Assembly: GCA_003023195.1 (NCBI GenBank)
Contig: PXRX01000043.1
Location: forward strand, 80,643-118,064
From: Halobacteriales archaeon QS_8_69_26
GTDB lineage: Archaea > Halobacteriota > Halobacteria > Halobacteriales > SW-7-71-33
DNA length: 37,422 nucleotides
Direction of reading: 5' to 3'
In this document: positions 17,837 to 27,158 of the stretch, piece after piece
How the letters are laid out: each line of letters starts with the position of its first letter
Numbering within the stretch: position 1 is the first letter of the stretch
Translations under genes and position numbers: made by a program
The notes under the pieces: generated by a model
Told to the model about the DNA's origin: nothing
The model's database searches: none
The model's input: only the letters and a program-made list of their open reading frames with translations

Positions 17837-18445
17837 ATGAGCGGGCCCGACCCGGATCGATCGGTCCTGACTTCCGACCCCGTGGTCCTCATCGTCGAGG
17901 ACGAACCCGACCTGGCGCAGTTGTACACGGCCTGGCTCCGCGAGCACTGCACCGTCCGGACCGCCTACGACGGCGAGGAGGCCCTCGAACAGATCGACGA
18001 CGAGGTGGACGTGGTTCTGCTCGACCGCCGGATGCCCGGCCTGTCGGGCGACGAGGTGCTCGACACCATCCGGGAGCGCGACCTTGACTGCCGGGTGGCG
18101 ATGGTGACGGCCGTCGAACCCGACTTCGACATCGTCGAGATGGGGTTCGACGACTACCTCGTCAAGCCCGTCTCCGACGACGACCTGATCGACACGGTCG
18201 ACCAGTTGCTGTTGCGCTCGACCTACGACGAGCAACTCCAGGAACTGTTCGCGCTGGCCTCGAAGAAGGCGCTGCTGAAGTCCCAGAAGACCGAGGCAGA
18301 ACTCCGCGCTTCCGAGGAGTACGCCCGCCTCGAGGACCGCATCGCCGTCCTCAGGGCACAGATCGACGACACCGTCGCCGAACTGATCGACCAGGACGCC
18401 TACCGCCGGATGTGCAAGGACATCTCCGCGGAGAGTTACCAGTAG
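17837..18445 (+). CDS. HalX-type response regulator
   Basis: The receiver domain (about residues 14-125) has the acidic pair in LIVEDEPDLAQL, the phospho-acceptor D63 (VVLLDRRMPGLSG), a conserved Thr (MVTAVEP) and K110 (DYLVKPV). The C-terminal HalX domain (about 135-202) is a helical, probably coiled-coil segment found in haloarchaeal regulators. It lacks a DNA-binding helix-turn-helix. The ATG at 17837 is favoured because GGGAGG (17822-17827) precedes it; the frame is open to 17777. No histidine kinase gene is adjacent, so the partner is unknown. Confidence 0.9.
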   Translation: MSGPDPDRSVLTSDPVVLIVEDEPDLAQLYTAWLREHCTVRTAYDGEEALEQIDDEVDVVLLDRRMPGLSGDEVLDTIRERDLDCRVAMVTAVEPDFDIVEMGFDDYLVKPVSDDDLIDTVDQLLLRSTYDEQLQELFALASKKALLKSQKTEAELRASEEYARLEDRIAVLRAQIDDTVAELIDQDAYRRMCKDISAESYQ

Positions 18446-18514
18446 TCGGCCGGACGACGGGCCCGCCCCGGGATCGCCGCCCTTAGGTTCCGGACCCCGT
18501 TTCTCCCGTGATCC

Positions 18515-18883
18515 ATGCCCACCGACCAGGACCCGGACCGCGAAGCCGGTCCGGTCACCGATCCCGACGGGGACTGGGATTACGAGGCGCTCGGAGCGCG
18601 GTCGCGGGAACGGGTCGACGACGTCGCCGACCGACTGCTGGACCGCTACGACGACGTGAACTACGTGGAGTTCGCTGTTGAGAACGACCGCGACCGCTTC
18701 GAGAGCGGCTACGAACTGGTGGCCGAGGGGTTCGTCGGCGGTGCCGCCGCCTGGCCGTACGACGGGGACGGACGGATCGCTGTCGTCACCCGGACCTCCG
18801 GGTGCGGTCCGCACAGTCAGTGTTCGACGAACTCCACGAGGACCCCCGCGGTGTCCCGGGGGTGGAGGAAGGCGACGGTGTGA
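18515..18883 (+). pseudogene. 3'-truncated NUDIX-hydrolase-like gene
   Basis: The first 97 residues resemble the N-terminal region of haloarchaeal NUDIX hydrolases: WDYEALGARSRERVDDVADRLLDRYDDV, then GFVGGAAAWPYDGDGRIAVVTR, the first strands before the NUDIX box. The GX5EX7REUXEEXGU box is absent. After about 18805 the reading frame enters the 3' end of mce on the opposite strand and codes unrelated residues up to the stop at 18883. A promoter-like CTTAGG (18482-18487) is kept 30 bases before the ATG. The most likely history is a deletion that joined the gene to mce. The family assignment is by pattern memory and is moderate. Confidence 0.5.
18802..18814 (-). terminator. short hairpin just after mce
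   Basis: GTGCG-gtc-CGCAC lies three bases beyond the mce stop codon and could end its transcript. The stem is only five pairs and there is no clear T-run. Confidence 0.25.
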
Positions 18884-19203
18884 CCCCAGGCGCCCGGTCG
18901 TGGCTCGTCGTCGATCGGTTCGATCCCCATTCCCCGGGCGCGGTCGAGGGCAGCCCTTGCGTCCTCCGTCTCCAGGGCGAGGTGGTGGATCCCCGGTCCC
19001 TCGCGGTCGAGGAAGCGGGCTATCGCCCCCTCCTCGTCCAGTGGTTCGAGCACCTCGAAGTAGCCGTTCCCGAGGTCGAGGAAGACGACCCGCATCCCGT
19101 CGAACTCCTCGGCGTGGACGCGGTCGGCGTCGAGGAGGTCCGCGAACAGGTCGGCGGTCCGTTCGGCGTCCTCGGTCGCGATCCCCGCGTGGTCGAAGCG
19201 CAT
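18817..19203 (-). CDS. mce: methylmalonyl-CoA epimerase
   Basis: The enzyme interconverts (R)- and (S)-methylmalonyl-CoA, supplying the isomer used by the mutase. It is a 128-residue vicinal-oxygen-chelate protein of the usual length with the paired beta-alpha-beta-beta-beta modules: FDHAGIATEDAERTADLFADLL, then GIHHLALETEDARAALDRARG. Likely metal ligands are H5, H74 and E124 (VLVEFVEH), with a fourth near E50. Its partner, the mutase large subunit, is at 20880-22562. On the minus strand a TATA-like CTATTT (about 19230) sits 27-30 bases before the ATG, divergent from the acyl-CoA synthetase promoter. Confidence 0.9.
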   Translation of the reverse strand: MRFDHAGIATEDAERTADLFADLLDADRVHAEEFDGMRVVFLDLGNGYFEVLEPLDEEGAIARFLDREGPGIHHLALETEDARAALDRARGMGIEPIDDEPRPGAWGHTVAFLHPRDTAGVLVEFVEH

Positions 19204-19319
19204 AACCGTGCCCTCGGACCGACGGCCAAATAGTCCGGTGGATCACCCCCGCCGACGCCGCCGTCCGATGTGATAACCATCCCCAAAAGCTATCGTTCCG
19301 GCCGGACGAGTTTGGGCCG
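19204..19319. promoter_or_regulatory. divergent promoter region between mce and acyl-CoA synthetase
   Basis: Two outward TATA-like boxes are seen: CTATTT on the minus strand (about 19229-19235) for mce, and AAAAGCTAT (19285-19293) about 31 bases before the ATG at 19320. Shared control of the two genes is possible; no clear operator palindrome was found. Confidence 0.45.
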
Positions 19320-20834
19320 ATGAACTTCGCAAACGAACTCGACCGCGTCGCCCGGAACGACCCGGAGAGCCTCGCGGTCGCGGACCCGAACAGGGGGGTG
19401 ACGTTCGCGGAACTGGCGGCCGAGACGGACCGGTTCGCGAACGCGCTGGCGGACCTGGGGGTCGCGCCGGGGGACCGGGTGGCCCTGTACCTCCCGAACA
19501 GCGTCGCGTTCGTGGCCGCGCACCTGGGCGCGATGAAGCGGGGGGCGATCCCGTTCCCGATCAACATGCGCTTCGAGGGGAACGAGGTGGAGTACGTCCT
19601 GCAGGACGCGGGGGCGGTCGCGGCGGTGACGGTCGGGGGGTTCGAGGACGCCATCGGCGACCTGGACGCCGGCCTGGACCACCTGGTCGTGGCGGGGGGA
19701 TCGCGGGGCCACGACTACCGGGACCTGGTGGGAAGCGCGGACGACGAGTGGGAGGTCCACCCCCGGAAGTACGACGAGACGGCCGAACTGGTCTACACCT
19801 CCGGGACAACGGGGCGACCGAAGGGCGTCGAGCACACCCACCGGAACCTCCACGCCAACGCCCAGGGGCTGGTGCGGTACCTCGGGTGGTCCGACGAGGT
19901 GGTGGGGCTGACGGTCGCGCCGATGTTCCACGTCTCCGGCCTGAACATCACGACCACCCCGTTGCTCTACACCGGCGCGGAGAACCACGTGCTGCCCGCC
20001 TGGGACGCCGAGGACGCCCTGGCGCTTATCGAACGCGAGGGGATAACGGACACCTTCTTCATCCCGACGATGCTCATCGACCTCCTCAACCGCGGGGTCG
20101 AGGACTACGACGTCTCCTCGATGGAACGGATAATCGTCGGGGGTGCCCCGATGCCCAGGGAGCAGATAGCGGCGACGGAGGCCGCGTTCGACTGCACGCT
20201 CCTGGAGGGGTACGGCATGACCGAGACGACGCCGCTGGCTGCGATCAACACCCCGGGCCAGGACGTCTACAAGCCCGGGAGCATCGGCCCGCCCGCCAGC
20301 GAGGTCGTCGACGTACGGATCGAGGACCCCGAGACCGGCGAGGAAGTGGGGACGAACGAGAAGGGCGAACTCCTCTGGCACGGCGACACCGTCACGCCAG
20401 GGTACTTCGGGATGCCCGAGAAGAACGAGGCGGCCTTCGTTACCCGGGAGGGAAAGACGTGGCTCAGGTCCGGCGACGTCGGCCGGATTGACGGGGACGG
20501 CCACCTGTTCGTCGAGGACCGCCTCGACGACATGATCATCTCGGGCGGCGAGAACGTCTACCCCGCCGAGGTCGAGGACGCCCTCTACGAACTCGACGGG
20601 GTCGTGGCGGTCGGCGTCGTCGGCCTGCCCCACGACCGTCTCGGGGAACAGGTGACCGCGTTCGTCGTCCGCGCCGACGACGGACTCACAGAGGACGAAC
20701 TCGAGGACCACTGCCGCGGCAGACTCACCGACTACAAGATCCCACGCCGGGTCGAGTTCGTCGAGGACCTTCCCCGGACCTCCACCCAGAAGATAGACAA
20801 GGTGGCGCTCCGCGAGCGACTCATCGGTGAGTAG
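19320..20834 (+). CDS. acyl-CoA synthetase (AMP-forming)
   Basis: This is a class I adenylate-forming enzyme of 504 residues that activates a carboxylic acid to its CoA thioester with ATP. Motifs: YTSGTTGRPKG (from residue 159, ATP-binding loop), YGMTETTPLAA (A5), WLRSGDVGRIDGDGHLFVEDRLDDMI with the hinge, GGENVYPAEVE, and the C-terminal lysine region PRTSTQKIDKVALRERL. Substrate cannot be fixed; resemblance is to medium/long-chain fatty acid-CoA ligases. Its place between methylmalonyl-CoA epimerase and mutase suggests feeding of fatty or propionyl-type acids into that route. It converges with the mutase gene, 45 bases apart. Confidence 0.9.
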   Translation: MNFANELDRVARNDPESLAVADPNRGVTFAELAAETDRFANALADLGVAPGDRVALYLPNSVAFVAAHLGAMKRGAIPFPINMRFEGNEVEYVLQDAGAVAAVTVGGFEDAIGDLDAGLDHLVVAGGSRGHDYRDLVGSADDEWEVHPRKYDETAELVYTSGTTGRPKGVEHTHRNLHANAQGLVRYLGWSDEVVGLTVAPMFHVSGLNITTTPLLYTGAENHVLPAWDAEDALALIEREGITDTFFIPTMLIDLLNRGVEDYDVSSMERIIVGGAPMPREQIAATEAAFDCTLLEGYGMTETTPLAAINTPGQDVYKPGSIGPPASEVVDVRIEDPETGEEVGTNEKGELLWHGDTVTPGYFGMPEKNEAAFVTREGKTWLRSGDVGRIDGDGHLFVEDRLDDMIISGGENVYPAEVEDALYELDGVVAVGVVGLPHDRLGEQVTAFVVRADDGLTEDELEDHCRGRLTDYKIPRRVEFVEDLPRTSTQKIDKVALRERLIGE

Positions 20835-20879
20835 CCGACCGCGCGGGGGACCGGACCGCCGGATCCGGCCGACTGGGGA

Positions 20880-22562
<1,683 letters not shown>

Positions 22563-22587
22563 CGTCCCCGCTACGGCCCCGCGGGGA

Positions 22588-22594
22588 CTTAATC
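22588..22594 (-). promoter_or_regulatory. TATA-like promoter of mcmA1
   Basis: CTTAATC on the plus strand (GATTAAG on the minus strand) is centred about 29 bases before the mutase ATG in otherwise GC-rich DNA, the leaderless spacing. Confidence 0.5.
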
Positions 22595-22692
22595 CCTGGC
22601 CGTTCCGGCGCGGGTCGACTGGCCTGCGACGGAGTTCCGACCGGCCGTCCCCTGTCCGACTCCCGACCCCCTCGCCGGACCTCCTGCACCGG

Positions 22693-22712
22693 TTACAGTA
22701 AGGTTACCGTAA
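22693..22712. promoter_or_regulatory. tandem TTACNGTAA palindromes
   Basis: Two nine-base palindromes, TTACAGTAA (22693-22701) and TTACCGTAA (22704-22712), are spaced 11 bases centre to centre, about one helical turn. They lie roughly 100 bases upstream of the mcmA1 promoter and 58 bases beyond the end of the inositol monophosphatase gene. The arrangement looks like an operator; no cognate regulator is known to me. Confidence 0.4.
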
Positions 22713-22769
22713 GCTGTCGACTTGCCGCTCGCTCCGCCCCTGCGGATCGGATCCCGTCCCCGACGGGCC

Positions 22770-23570
22770 TCAGACCCCGTCGTCGATCCCGCGCGCGGCC
22801 GCCAGCACTTCCTCGTGGGCTGTGCCGTTCGAGACGACGAGGCCCCGGTCGTCGTGGCGCCAGCGATCGCCCTCCAGGTCGGTGACGACGCCCCCGGCCT
22901 GGCGCACCATGTGGACGCCGGCGACGGTGTCCCACGGGTTCGTGACGACGTTCGTGATCGCACCCTCCAGGGTGCCGTCCGCGACCATCGCCATCGTCGC
23001 CTGGGCGCACCCGAACCGGCGCATGTCGGCGAACCGTTCCAGGATCTCCCGTGCGGCGGCGGTGTACTCGGCCCGGCGGTCCCTGGACCACCAGATGGTC
23101 GGGACGACGGAGAACGTCTCGGGGTCGGTGCGGTCGCTCACCGCCACCCGGTCGCCGTTGCGGTAGGTGCCGTCGGCGTCGGAGACGTAGGTGTCGCCGA
23201 GGGCCGGCATCGCGGTCGCGGCGGCGACCGGTTCGCCGTCGACGACGGCCGCGACGCTGGTCGCCCAGATCCGCAGGCCACGGACGAAGTTGTTCGTGCC
23301 GTCGATCGGGTCGATGACCCAGGCCGCCCCTTCCTCGGGCACGGCCGACCGTTCGCGGTCCTCCTCGCCGACCACCTCGTCGTCCGGGAACTCCTCTTCG
23401 AGCACCTCCTCGACCCGTTGCTGTGCCTCGCGGTCGGCGCGGGTCACGAAGTCCGTCTTGCTCTCCTTGGTCTCGACGGCGATGTCCGACCGGAAGTACT
23501 CCAGTGCGACTGCCGCCCCCTCTTCTGCGGCCCGCTCCGCCATGGCGGCACGAGACGCGATGTCGTTCAT
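22770..23570 (-). CDS. inositol monophosphatase family protein
   Basis: This is a 266-residue Mg-dependent sugar phosphatase. The metal site is intact: GEED (68-71), DPIDGTNNF (D87, D90, G91, T92) and NPWDTVAGVHMVRQAGGVVTD near the end. Archaeal members act on inositol monophosphate or fructose-1,6-bisphosphate and sequence alone does not separate these. The minus-strand box CCTTTTGAC (about 23593-23601) lies about 28 bases before the ATG. No functional link to the neighbouring mutase gene is evident. Confidence 0.9.
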   Translation of the reverse strand: MNDIASRAAMAERAAEEGAAVALEYFRSDIAVETKESKTDFVTRADREAQQRVEEVLEEEFPDDEVVGEEDRERSAVPEEGAAWVIDPIDGTNNFVRGLRIWATSVAAVVDGEPVAAATAMPALGDTYVSDADGTYRNGDRVAVSDRTDPETFSVVPTIWWSRDRRAEYTAAAREILERFADMRRFGCAQATMAMVADGTLEGAITNVVTNPWDTVAGVHMVRQAGGVVTDLEGDRWRHDDRGLVVSNGTAHEEVLAAARGIDDGV

Positions 23571-23720
23571 TACCGGTACCGGACGGTCCCGGTCAAAAGG
23601 GCCTCCGATCTCGGGTCGACGGGCCCCGATCTCCCGCCGGAACGGGATTCACCCGTGACGCGGCACGGCCGCCTGGCATTCCAGGGTTGCGTGATAGCGT
23701 ATGACGAACGTCGCACTCTA

Positions 23721-23758
23721 TTGCAGTAGTTTTTGCAAATTACGGCGAAAAATTAATA
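23721..23758 (+). promoter_or_regulatory. AT-rich promoter with inverted repeat for the 23787 gene
   Basis: AAAAATTAATA (23748-23758) is a strong TATA-like stretch 30-39 bases before the ATG at 23787. Just upstream is an inverted repeat TTGCA-N8-TGCAA (23721-23738), positioned like an activator or repressor site. Confidence 0.45.
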
Positions 23759-23786
23759 CGTGTATGGAATCGATGACGAACCGACC

Positions 23787-24926
23787 ATGGGCATCGAACC
23801 ACGAGGGGGGTTCAGCGCCGACCGGGAGGCGGTGTTGCGGGGATTCGGGCTCCCGCCCGAGGAGGCCAGGGACGACGGGGCGTCCGACGGTCCGGCCGAC
23901 CGGGACCGGGTGGTCCGCTCGCTCGCGGACTCGACCCGGGGGATCCGGGCGCCTCGCCGCTACTGGACGCCGACTGCGGCCAGCCAGATAGACGACGCGC
24001 TCGACCCGTTCGGGTACGACCTGTCGTTCGAACCGCTCGACGACCGGGGGATCGCCCCCGGGGACCCGTTCCGGATCGTCCTGGAGTCGCGACACTGGAC
24101 CCGGCGGATCCGCTTTCGCTCCCCCGACGGGGGGCGAGCAACCGACGACTACGCCGCTCTCGTCGGTGCCGTCGACGCGGAACTGCTCCCGGACTCGCTA
24201 CGAATGGTCCGTCTGGTCGACGACGGCGACCACTGGCAGTTCCTCGCCGTCAGGCCGGTCGACCTGCTCCGGATGCGGGACCGCTACGGCGAACGGGTCG
24301 CAGTAGGGGGACGCCCGCTACTTGCGGCCCACCAGCCCGAACCCGGTAGCGCCGAGTTGGAACCGCTCCACGGCACACCGGCCGGCCTGGACCGGCGGAC
24401 GGATCCGTCCGGCAATTCGCGCCACAGCGGTGGCCCAGCGCCGGGCGACCGTCGGGACCGGGTCGACGCATCCCCCGACGGCTACGGAGCGAACCGGGCC
24501 CGCACCGCGACGACCGAGGCGGCCGCCGCGACCGCCGGAGGCGACGGGCACTCGTCCGGGACCGACCGGGGACGCGCCGAGTCCACACTCGACGGGGGAA
24601 CTGACCGGGGCGCGAACGGCGAGAACGACGACAGTCACCGGGGCGACCCCGACTGGCGACTCACCGAGGAAGAGTGGAACGAGTGGCGGTCGGACCCCGA
24701 GGACCGATCCAGGAGTGACGACGAGGTGTCGATGGAGTTCACACAGGTGGACGTGGCGGAGTCGACGGACGGGGTAGCGGAATCGACGGACGGGGTAGCG
24801 GAATCGACGGACGGGGTAGCGGAATCGACGGACGGGACGGACGGGGTAGCGGAGTCGACGGACGGGGTAGCGGAGTCGGACGACCCGGTCGAGCGCCTGT
24901 CCGACACCGTCGAACGACTGCTCTGA
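23787..24926 (+). CDS. unknown acidic protein with VAESTDG repeats
   Basis: The protein has 379 residues. I chose ATG 23787 (MGIEPRGGFSADREAVL) because it lies at a suitable distance from the AT-rich promoter; a GTG at 23760 would be too close. The N-terminal half (to about residue 190) looks folded: YWTPTAASQIDDALDPFGYDL and WQFLAVRPVDLLRMRDRYGER. From about 195 it becomes a low-complexity Gly/Asp/Arg/Thr linker, then WRLTEEEWNEWRSDPEDRS, then the VAESTDG repeats, and ends DDPVERLSDTVERLL, a likely amphipathic helix. No known domain is recognised. Haloarchaeal proteins with such linkers are often regulatory or vesicle-associated, but nothing here proves it. Confidence 0.7.
   Translation: MGIEPRGGFSADREAVLRGFGLPPEEARDDGASDGPADRDRVVRSLADSTRGIRAPRRYWTPTAASQIDDALDPFGYDLSFEPLDDRGIAPGDPFRIVLESRHWTRRIRFRSPDGGRATDDYAALVGAVDAELLPDSLRMVRLVDDGDHWQFLAVRPVDLLRMRDRYGERVAVGGRPLLAAHQPEPGSAELEPLHGTPAGLDRRTDPSGNSRHSGGPAPGDRRDRVDASPDGYGANRARTATTEAAAATAGGDGHSSGTDRGRAESTLDGGTDRGANGENDDSHRGDPDWRLTEEEWNEWRSDPEDRSRSDDEVSMEFTQVDVAESTDGVAESTDGVAESTDGVAESTDGTDGVAESTDGVAESDDPVERLSDTVERLL
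24753..24878 (+). repeat. 21-base coding minisatellite (VAESTDG)
   Basis: Five complete copies of a 21-base unit encoding VAESTDG (four in a row, then one after a 9-base TDG remnant) are followed by a 12-base partial copy. Units differ by single bases (gtg/gta, gag/gaa). Repeat number can change without shifting the frame. Confidence 0.9.
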
Positions 24927-25031
24927 TCGGTCGGCCGTCTGCCGTAACCGGTCGAACGTTGCTCTGATCGGTCGAGCGACCGCTGGTCGACCGGGGAGTT
25001 CCGAAGGAGATCGGACGGGAAGTCGGGGCCG

Positions 25032-25190
25032 CTACCAGCGTATCTCCGACTCGTCCAGCCCGTTCACCGATCCGCAGTTGCTACACCGCGACTGGATCCG
25101 CTCCATTCCCGACCGTCCGGTCCGACGCCAGGTGAGCGGGCGAACCGGACCACCCCCACAGTCCGGACACTTCTCCATCGATTCCTCCAT
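25032..25190 (-). CDS. small zinc-ribbon protein (52 residues)
   Basis: This was found by reading the minus strand between two genes: MEESMEKCPDCGGG at the start, then a basic segment and SRCSNCGSVNGLD near the end. The two pairs C8-x2-C11 and C36-x2-C39 make a rubredoxin-like zinc ribbon of the CPxCG microprotein type common in haloarchaea. A TATA-like TTACTAAAG (25218-25226) sits about 32 bases upstream in the right orientation. An alternative start is Met5 (25178). Function unknown; such microproteins may be regulators or protein-protein adaptors. Confidence 0.75.
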   Translation of the reverse strand: MEESMEKCPDCGGGPVRPLTWRRTGRSGMERIQSRCSNCGSVNGLDESEIRW

Positions 25191-25330
25191 CTCTATACCG
25201 AGACTTCGCGTGTGAAATTACTAAAGCCTAACGGTCAAAAATTAGCGTTCGGGGCCCTGAACTTTCGGTTCCCGTGCGAGGATGGGCAGTCGTCGATTGG
25301 ACGTTCTTCCTCGCTGGGGTGATCCCCGGT

Positions 25331-25336
25331 CTTAAG
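25331..25336 (+). promoter_or_regulatory. TATA-like promoter of the GNAT gene
   Basis: CTTAAG lies 27 bases before the ATG at 25361 and matches the common haloarchaeal box A form for leaderless genes. It decides the start, since the frame is open back to 25274. Confidence 0.55.
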
Positions 25337-25360
25337 GTTCGCTGCACACAACGGTTCTGT

Positions 25361-26110
25361 ATGGACGTCCGCCAGGCAACCACCTCCGACATCGAGGAGA
25401 TCCGCCAGGTAGCCCGCCGGTCGCTGACCAGTTCCTACGACTTTCTGGACGAGGGGATCCTCGACAGTGCCCTCGAACAGTGGTACACCGACGACGCCCT
25501 CGAGGAGGACATCACCGAGGACAACGACGTCATAATCGTCGGCACCGTCGACGGGGAACTGGTGGGGTTCTCCCAGAGTTCGTTCATCGGCGCCGACGAG
25601 TCCGTCGGCGAGATCCAGTGGCTCCACGTCGACCCGGACTGGCGGGGCAAGGGGATCGCGGCGGAACTGCTCGACCGGAGCGAGGAGGTCCTGAGCGCCG
25701 CCGGCGTCGACCGGATCCGGGGGCTCGTCCTCGCCGGCAACGAGTCGGGGTCGGCCTTCTACGAGGAGCACGGGTTCGAGGCCGCGGGCGACCGGTCGAT
25801 CCGGATCGGTGAGGGGGAGTACGAGGAACTCTTCTACGAGACCGGAAGCTGGCCCCGGGAGGACGCGGACGCCGGGGCCGACCGGGCCGACATCGACGGC
25901 GAGTCCGTGTTCGTCTACCGCGACGAGGGGGACCGCGGTTCGAAGGGGATGTTCTACCCCGCCTACCGGAGCCGCGACCGCGACGAACTGGTTGGGTGGA
26001 TCTGCGACTGCGGGTCCAGCGACAACGCGATGGACTCGATGGGACGCCTGGAGTGCAACAACTGCGGGAACACGCGCAAGCCCACCCGCTGGGACGCCGC
26101 CTACCTCTAG
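25361..26110 (+). CDS. GNAT N-acetyltransferase fused to a C-terminal zinc ribbon
   Basis: Residues 1-150 form a GNAT domain that transfers an acetyl group from acetyl-CoA to an amine: VRQATTSDIEEIRQVARRS at the start, IQWLHVDPDWRGKGIAAELLDRSEE with the CoA pyrophosphate-binding loop, and AGNESGSAFYEEHGFEAAGDR. After an Asp/Ala-rich linker a separate domain runs to residue 249 with FVYRDEGDRGSKGMFYPAY and four cysteines, C215-x-C217 and C232-x2-C235, a zinc ribbon. The substrate is unknown; the ribbon may bind nucleic acid or a protein target. The stop is followed by a CCGGG-tttcgat-CCCGG hairpin (26120-26136). Confidence 0.85.
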   Translation: MDVRQATTSDIEEIRQVARRSLTSSYDFLDEGILDSALEQWYTDDALEEDITEDNDVIIVGTVDGELVGFSQSSFIGADESVGEIQWLHVDPDWRGKGIAAELLDRSEEVLSAAGVDRIRGLVLAGNESGSAFYEEHGFEAAGDRSIRIGEGEYEELFYETGSWPREDADAGADRADIDGESVFVYRDEGDRGSKGMFYPAYRSRDRDELVGWICDCGSSDNAMDSMGRLECNNCGNTRKPTRWDAAYL

Positions 26111-26119
26111 CTCCAGGTA

Positions 26120-26136
26120 CCGGGTTTCGATCCCGG
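26120..26136 (+). terminator. hairpin after the GNAT gene
   Basis: CCGGG-TTTCGAT-CCCGG starts ten bases after the stop codon. It is a plausible transcript end, but no T-run follows. Confidence 0.3.
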
Positions 26137-26230
26137 ACGGCACGACCCGTCCCCCCACGCCGTCCGATCTCTCGTGGAGTCCCCCGTCACTGCGTCCGTT
26201 CAGCACGCGGGAGACGCCGCCGACCGGAGC

Positions 26231-26240
26231 CTTTAATGTT
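26231..26240 (+). promoter_or_regulatory. TATA-like promoter of the ZIP-family gene
   Basis: CTTTAATGTT is centred about 28 bases before the GTG start at 26264 and supports that start. Confidence 0.5.
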
Positions 26241-26263
26241 ATCGGGGGGCCAGGATTTACCGA

Positions 26264-27136
26264 GTGAGTATTAAGAACGACTTCGATATTATTAAATCGC
26301 TCAGGGGTGTCTCCCCGCTGGGGATCGGGGCGGTCCTCGTCCTGGTCGTCCTGACTGGACTGGCGCTGGGACCGGCCGCGGACAGGCCGGGGATCGGGAA
26401 ACTCGTCGGGATCTCGTGGGTGGCGTTCGTGGCGATGGCGGGGGCGGCGCCGCTCGGTGCCCGGGCGGCGGCCGACCAGCGGGCCCGCACGCTCGTCTGG
26501 GGGTACGGGCTCGCGAGCGGTGCCATGATCACCAGCGCGGCCGTCTTCCTCGTCCCCTCGGCCATCGACCACCACCCGGCCTACGGCGGGTTCGGCGTCG
26601 CCTCGGGGATCCTGGTCGGCTTCGGCGCCCACGTCGTCGGCCACCGGATAACCCACGCCGAGGCGTTCGACCACACCGCCCTGGAACTCAGCGCCCACGC
26701 CCTCTCGGCCGGGGTGATCATCGGCGTGGTCTACGGCAACCTCCCGGAACTGGGGCCGCTGCTCGGCCTTTCCATCGTCTCCCACAAGGGGCCGGCCGGC
26801 TACGCGGCCGCCCGACGACTGGCGGCCGCCGACAGGCCGGTCTCCGTCCTGCTGGTCCCCGCGAGCGGCGTCGGCATCACCGGCCTGCTCTCGGCGATGG
26901 TCGCGCTCCCGACCGACCCGGTGATCAACGGGGTCGTGTTCGGCTTCGCCGCCGGCGTGTTCCTCCACGTCGGCATGGACTTCCTCCCCGAGTGCGAGAC
27001 GGGCGGCGAGATCCACCGCGCCGCAAGCGTCGGGGCGGATGACCACGGCCTGCTGGACCGCCTTCGACTCCACGCCGTCGCCGCGACGCTGATCGGTGGG
27101 CTCGCCGTCTTCCTGGCCTGGCTCGTTCTCGTCTGA
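26264..27136 (+). CDS. ZIP-family-like metal transporter
   Basis: This is a polytopic membrane protein of 290 residues with about eight hydrophobic segments. The ZIP-like features are HHPAYGG and ALELSAHALSAGVIIGVVYGNLPE in one membrane helix and SIVSHKGPAGYAAARRL in the next, which provide the His-based metal site, plus FGFAAGVFLHVGMDFLPECE near the end, typical of ZIP TM8. ZIP proteins bring zinc, iron or other divalent cations into the cytoplasm. The start is GTG 26264, supported by the box upstream. Substrate not determinable. Confidence 0.75.
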   Translation: MSIKNDFDIIKSLRGVSPLGIGAVLVLVVLTGLALGPAADRPGIGKLVGISWVAFVAMAGAAPLGARAAADQRARTLVWGYGLASGAMITSAAVFLVPSAIDHHPAYGGFGVASGILVGFGAHVVGHRITHAEAFDHTALELSAHALSAGVIIGVVYGNLPELGPLLGLSIVSHKGPAGYAAARRLAAADRPVSVLLVPASGVGITGLLSAMVALPTDPVINGVVFGFAAGVFLHVGMDFLPECETGGEIHRAASVGADDHGLLDRLRLHAVAATLIGGLAVFLAWLVLV

Positions 27137-27158
27137 GGCTCGGATCCGCAGGAGGAAC

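Noticed and set aside
17129..19654. 841-codon minus-strand frame spanning the response regulator and mce region
   Set aside because: It overlaps three better-supported genes in other frames and has no domain.
23701..23991. Frame starting ATG 23701 (MTNVALYCSSFCKL)
   Set aside because: It covers the AT-rich promoter of the 23787 gene and then the wrong frame of that gene.
24753..24878. CRISPR-like array
   Set aside because: Units are directly adjacent, without spacers, in frame and inside a gene. It is a coding minisatellite. No cas genes occur in the window.
26120..26136. T-arm of a tRNA remnant (CCGGG-TTTCGAT-CCCGG)
   Set aside because: The loop has an extra T before the TTC position and no other tRNA parts are near, so it is listed only as a hairpin.
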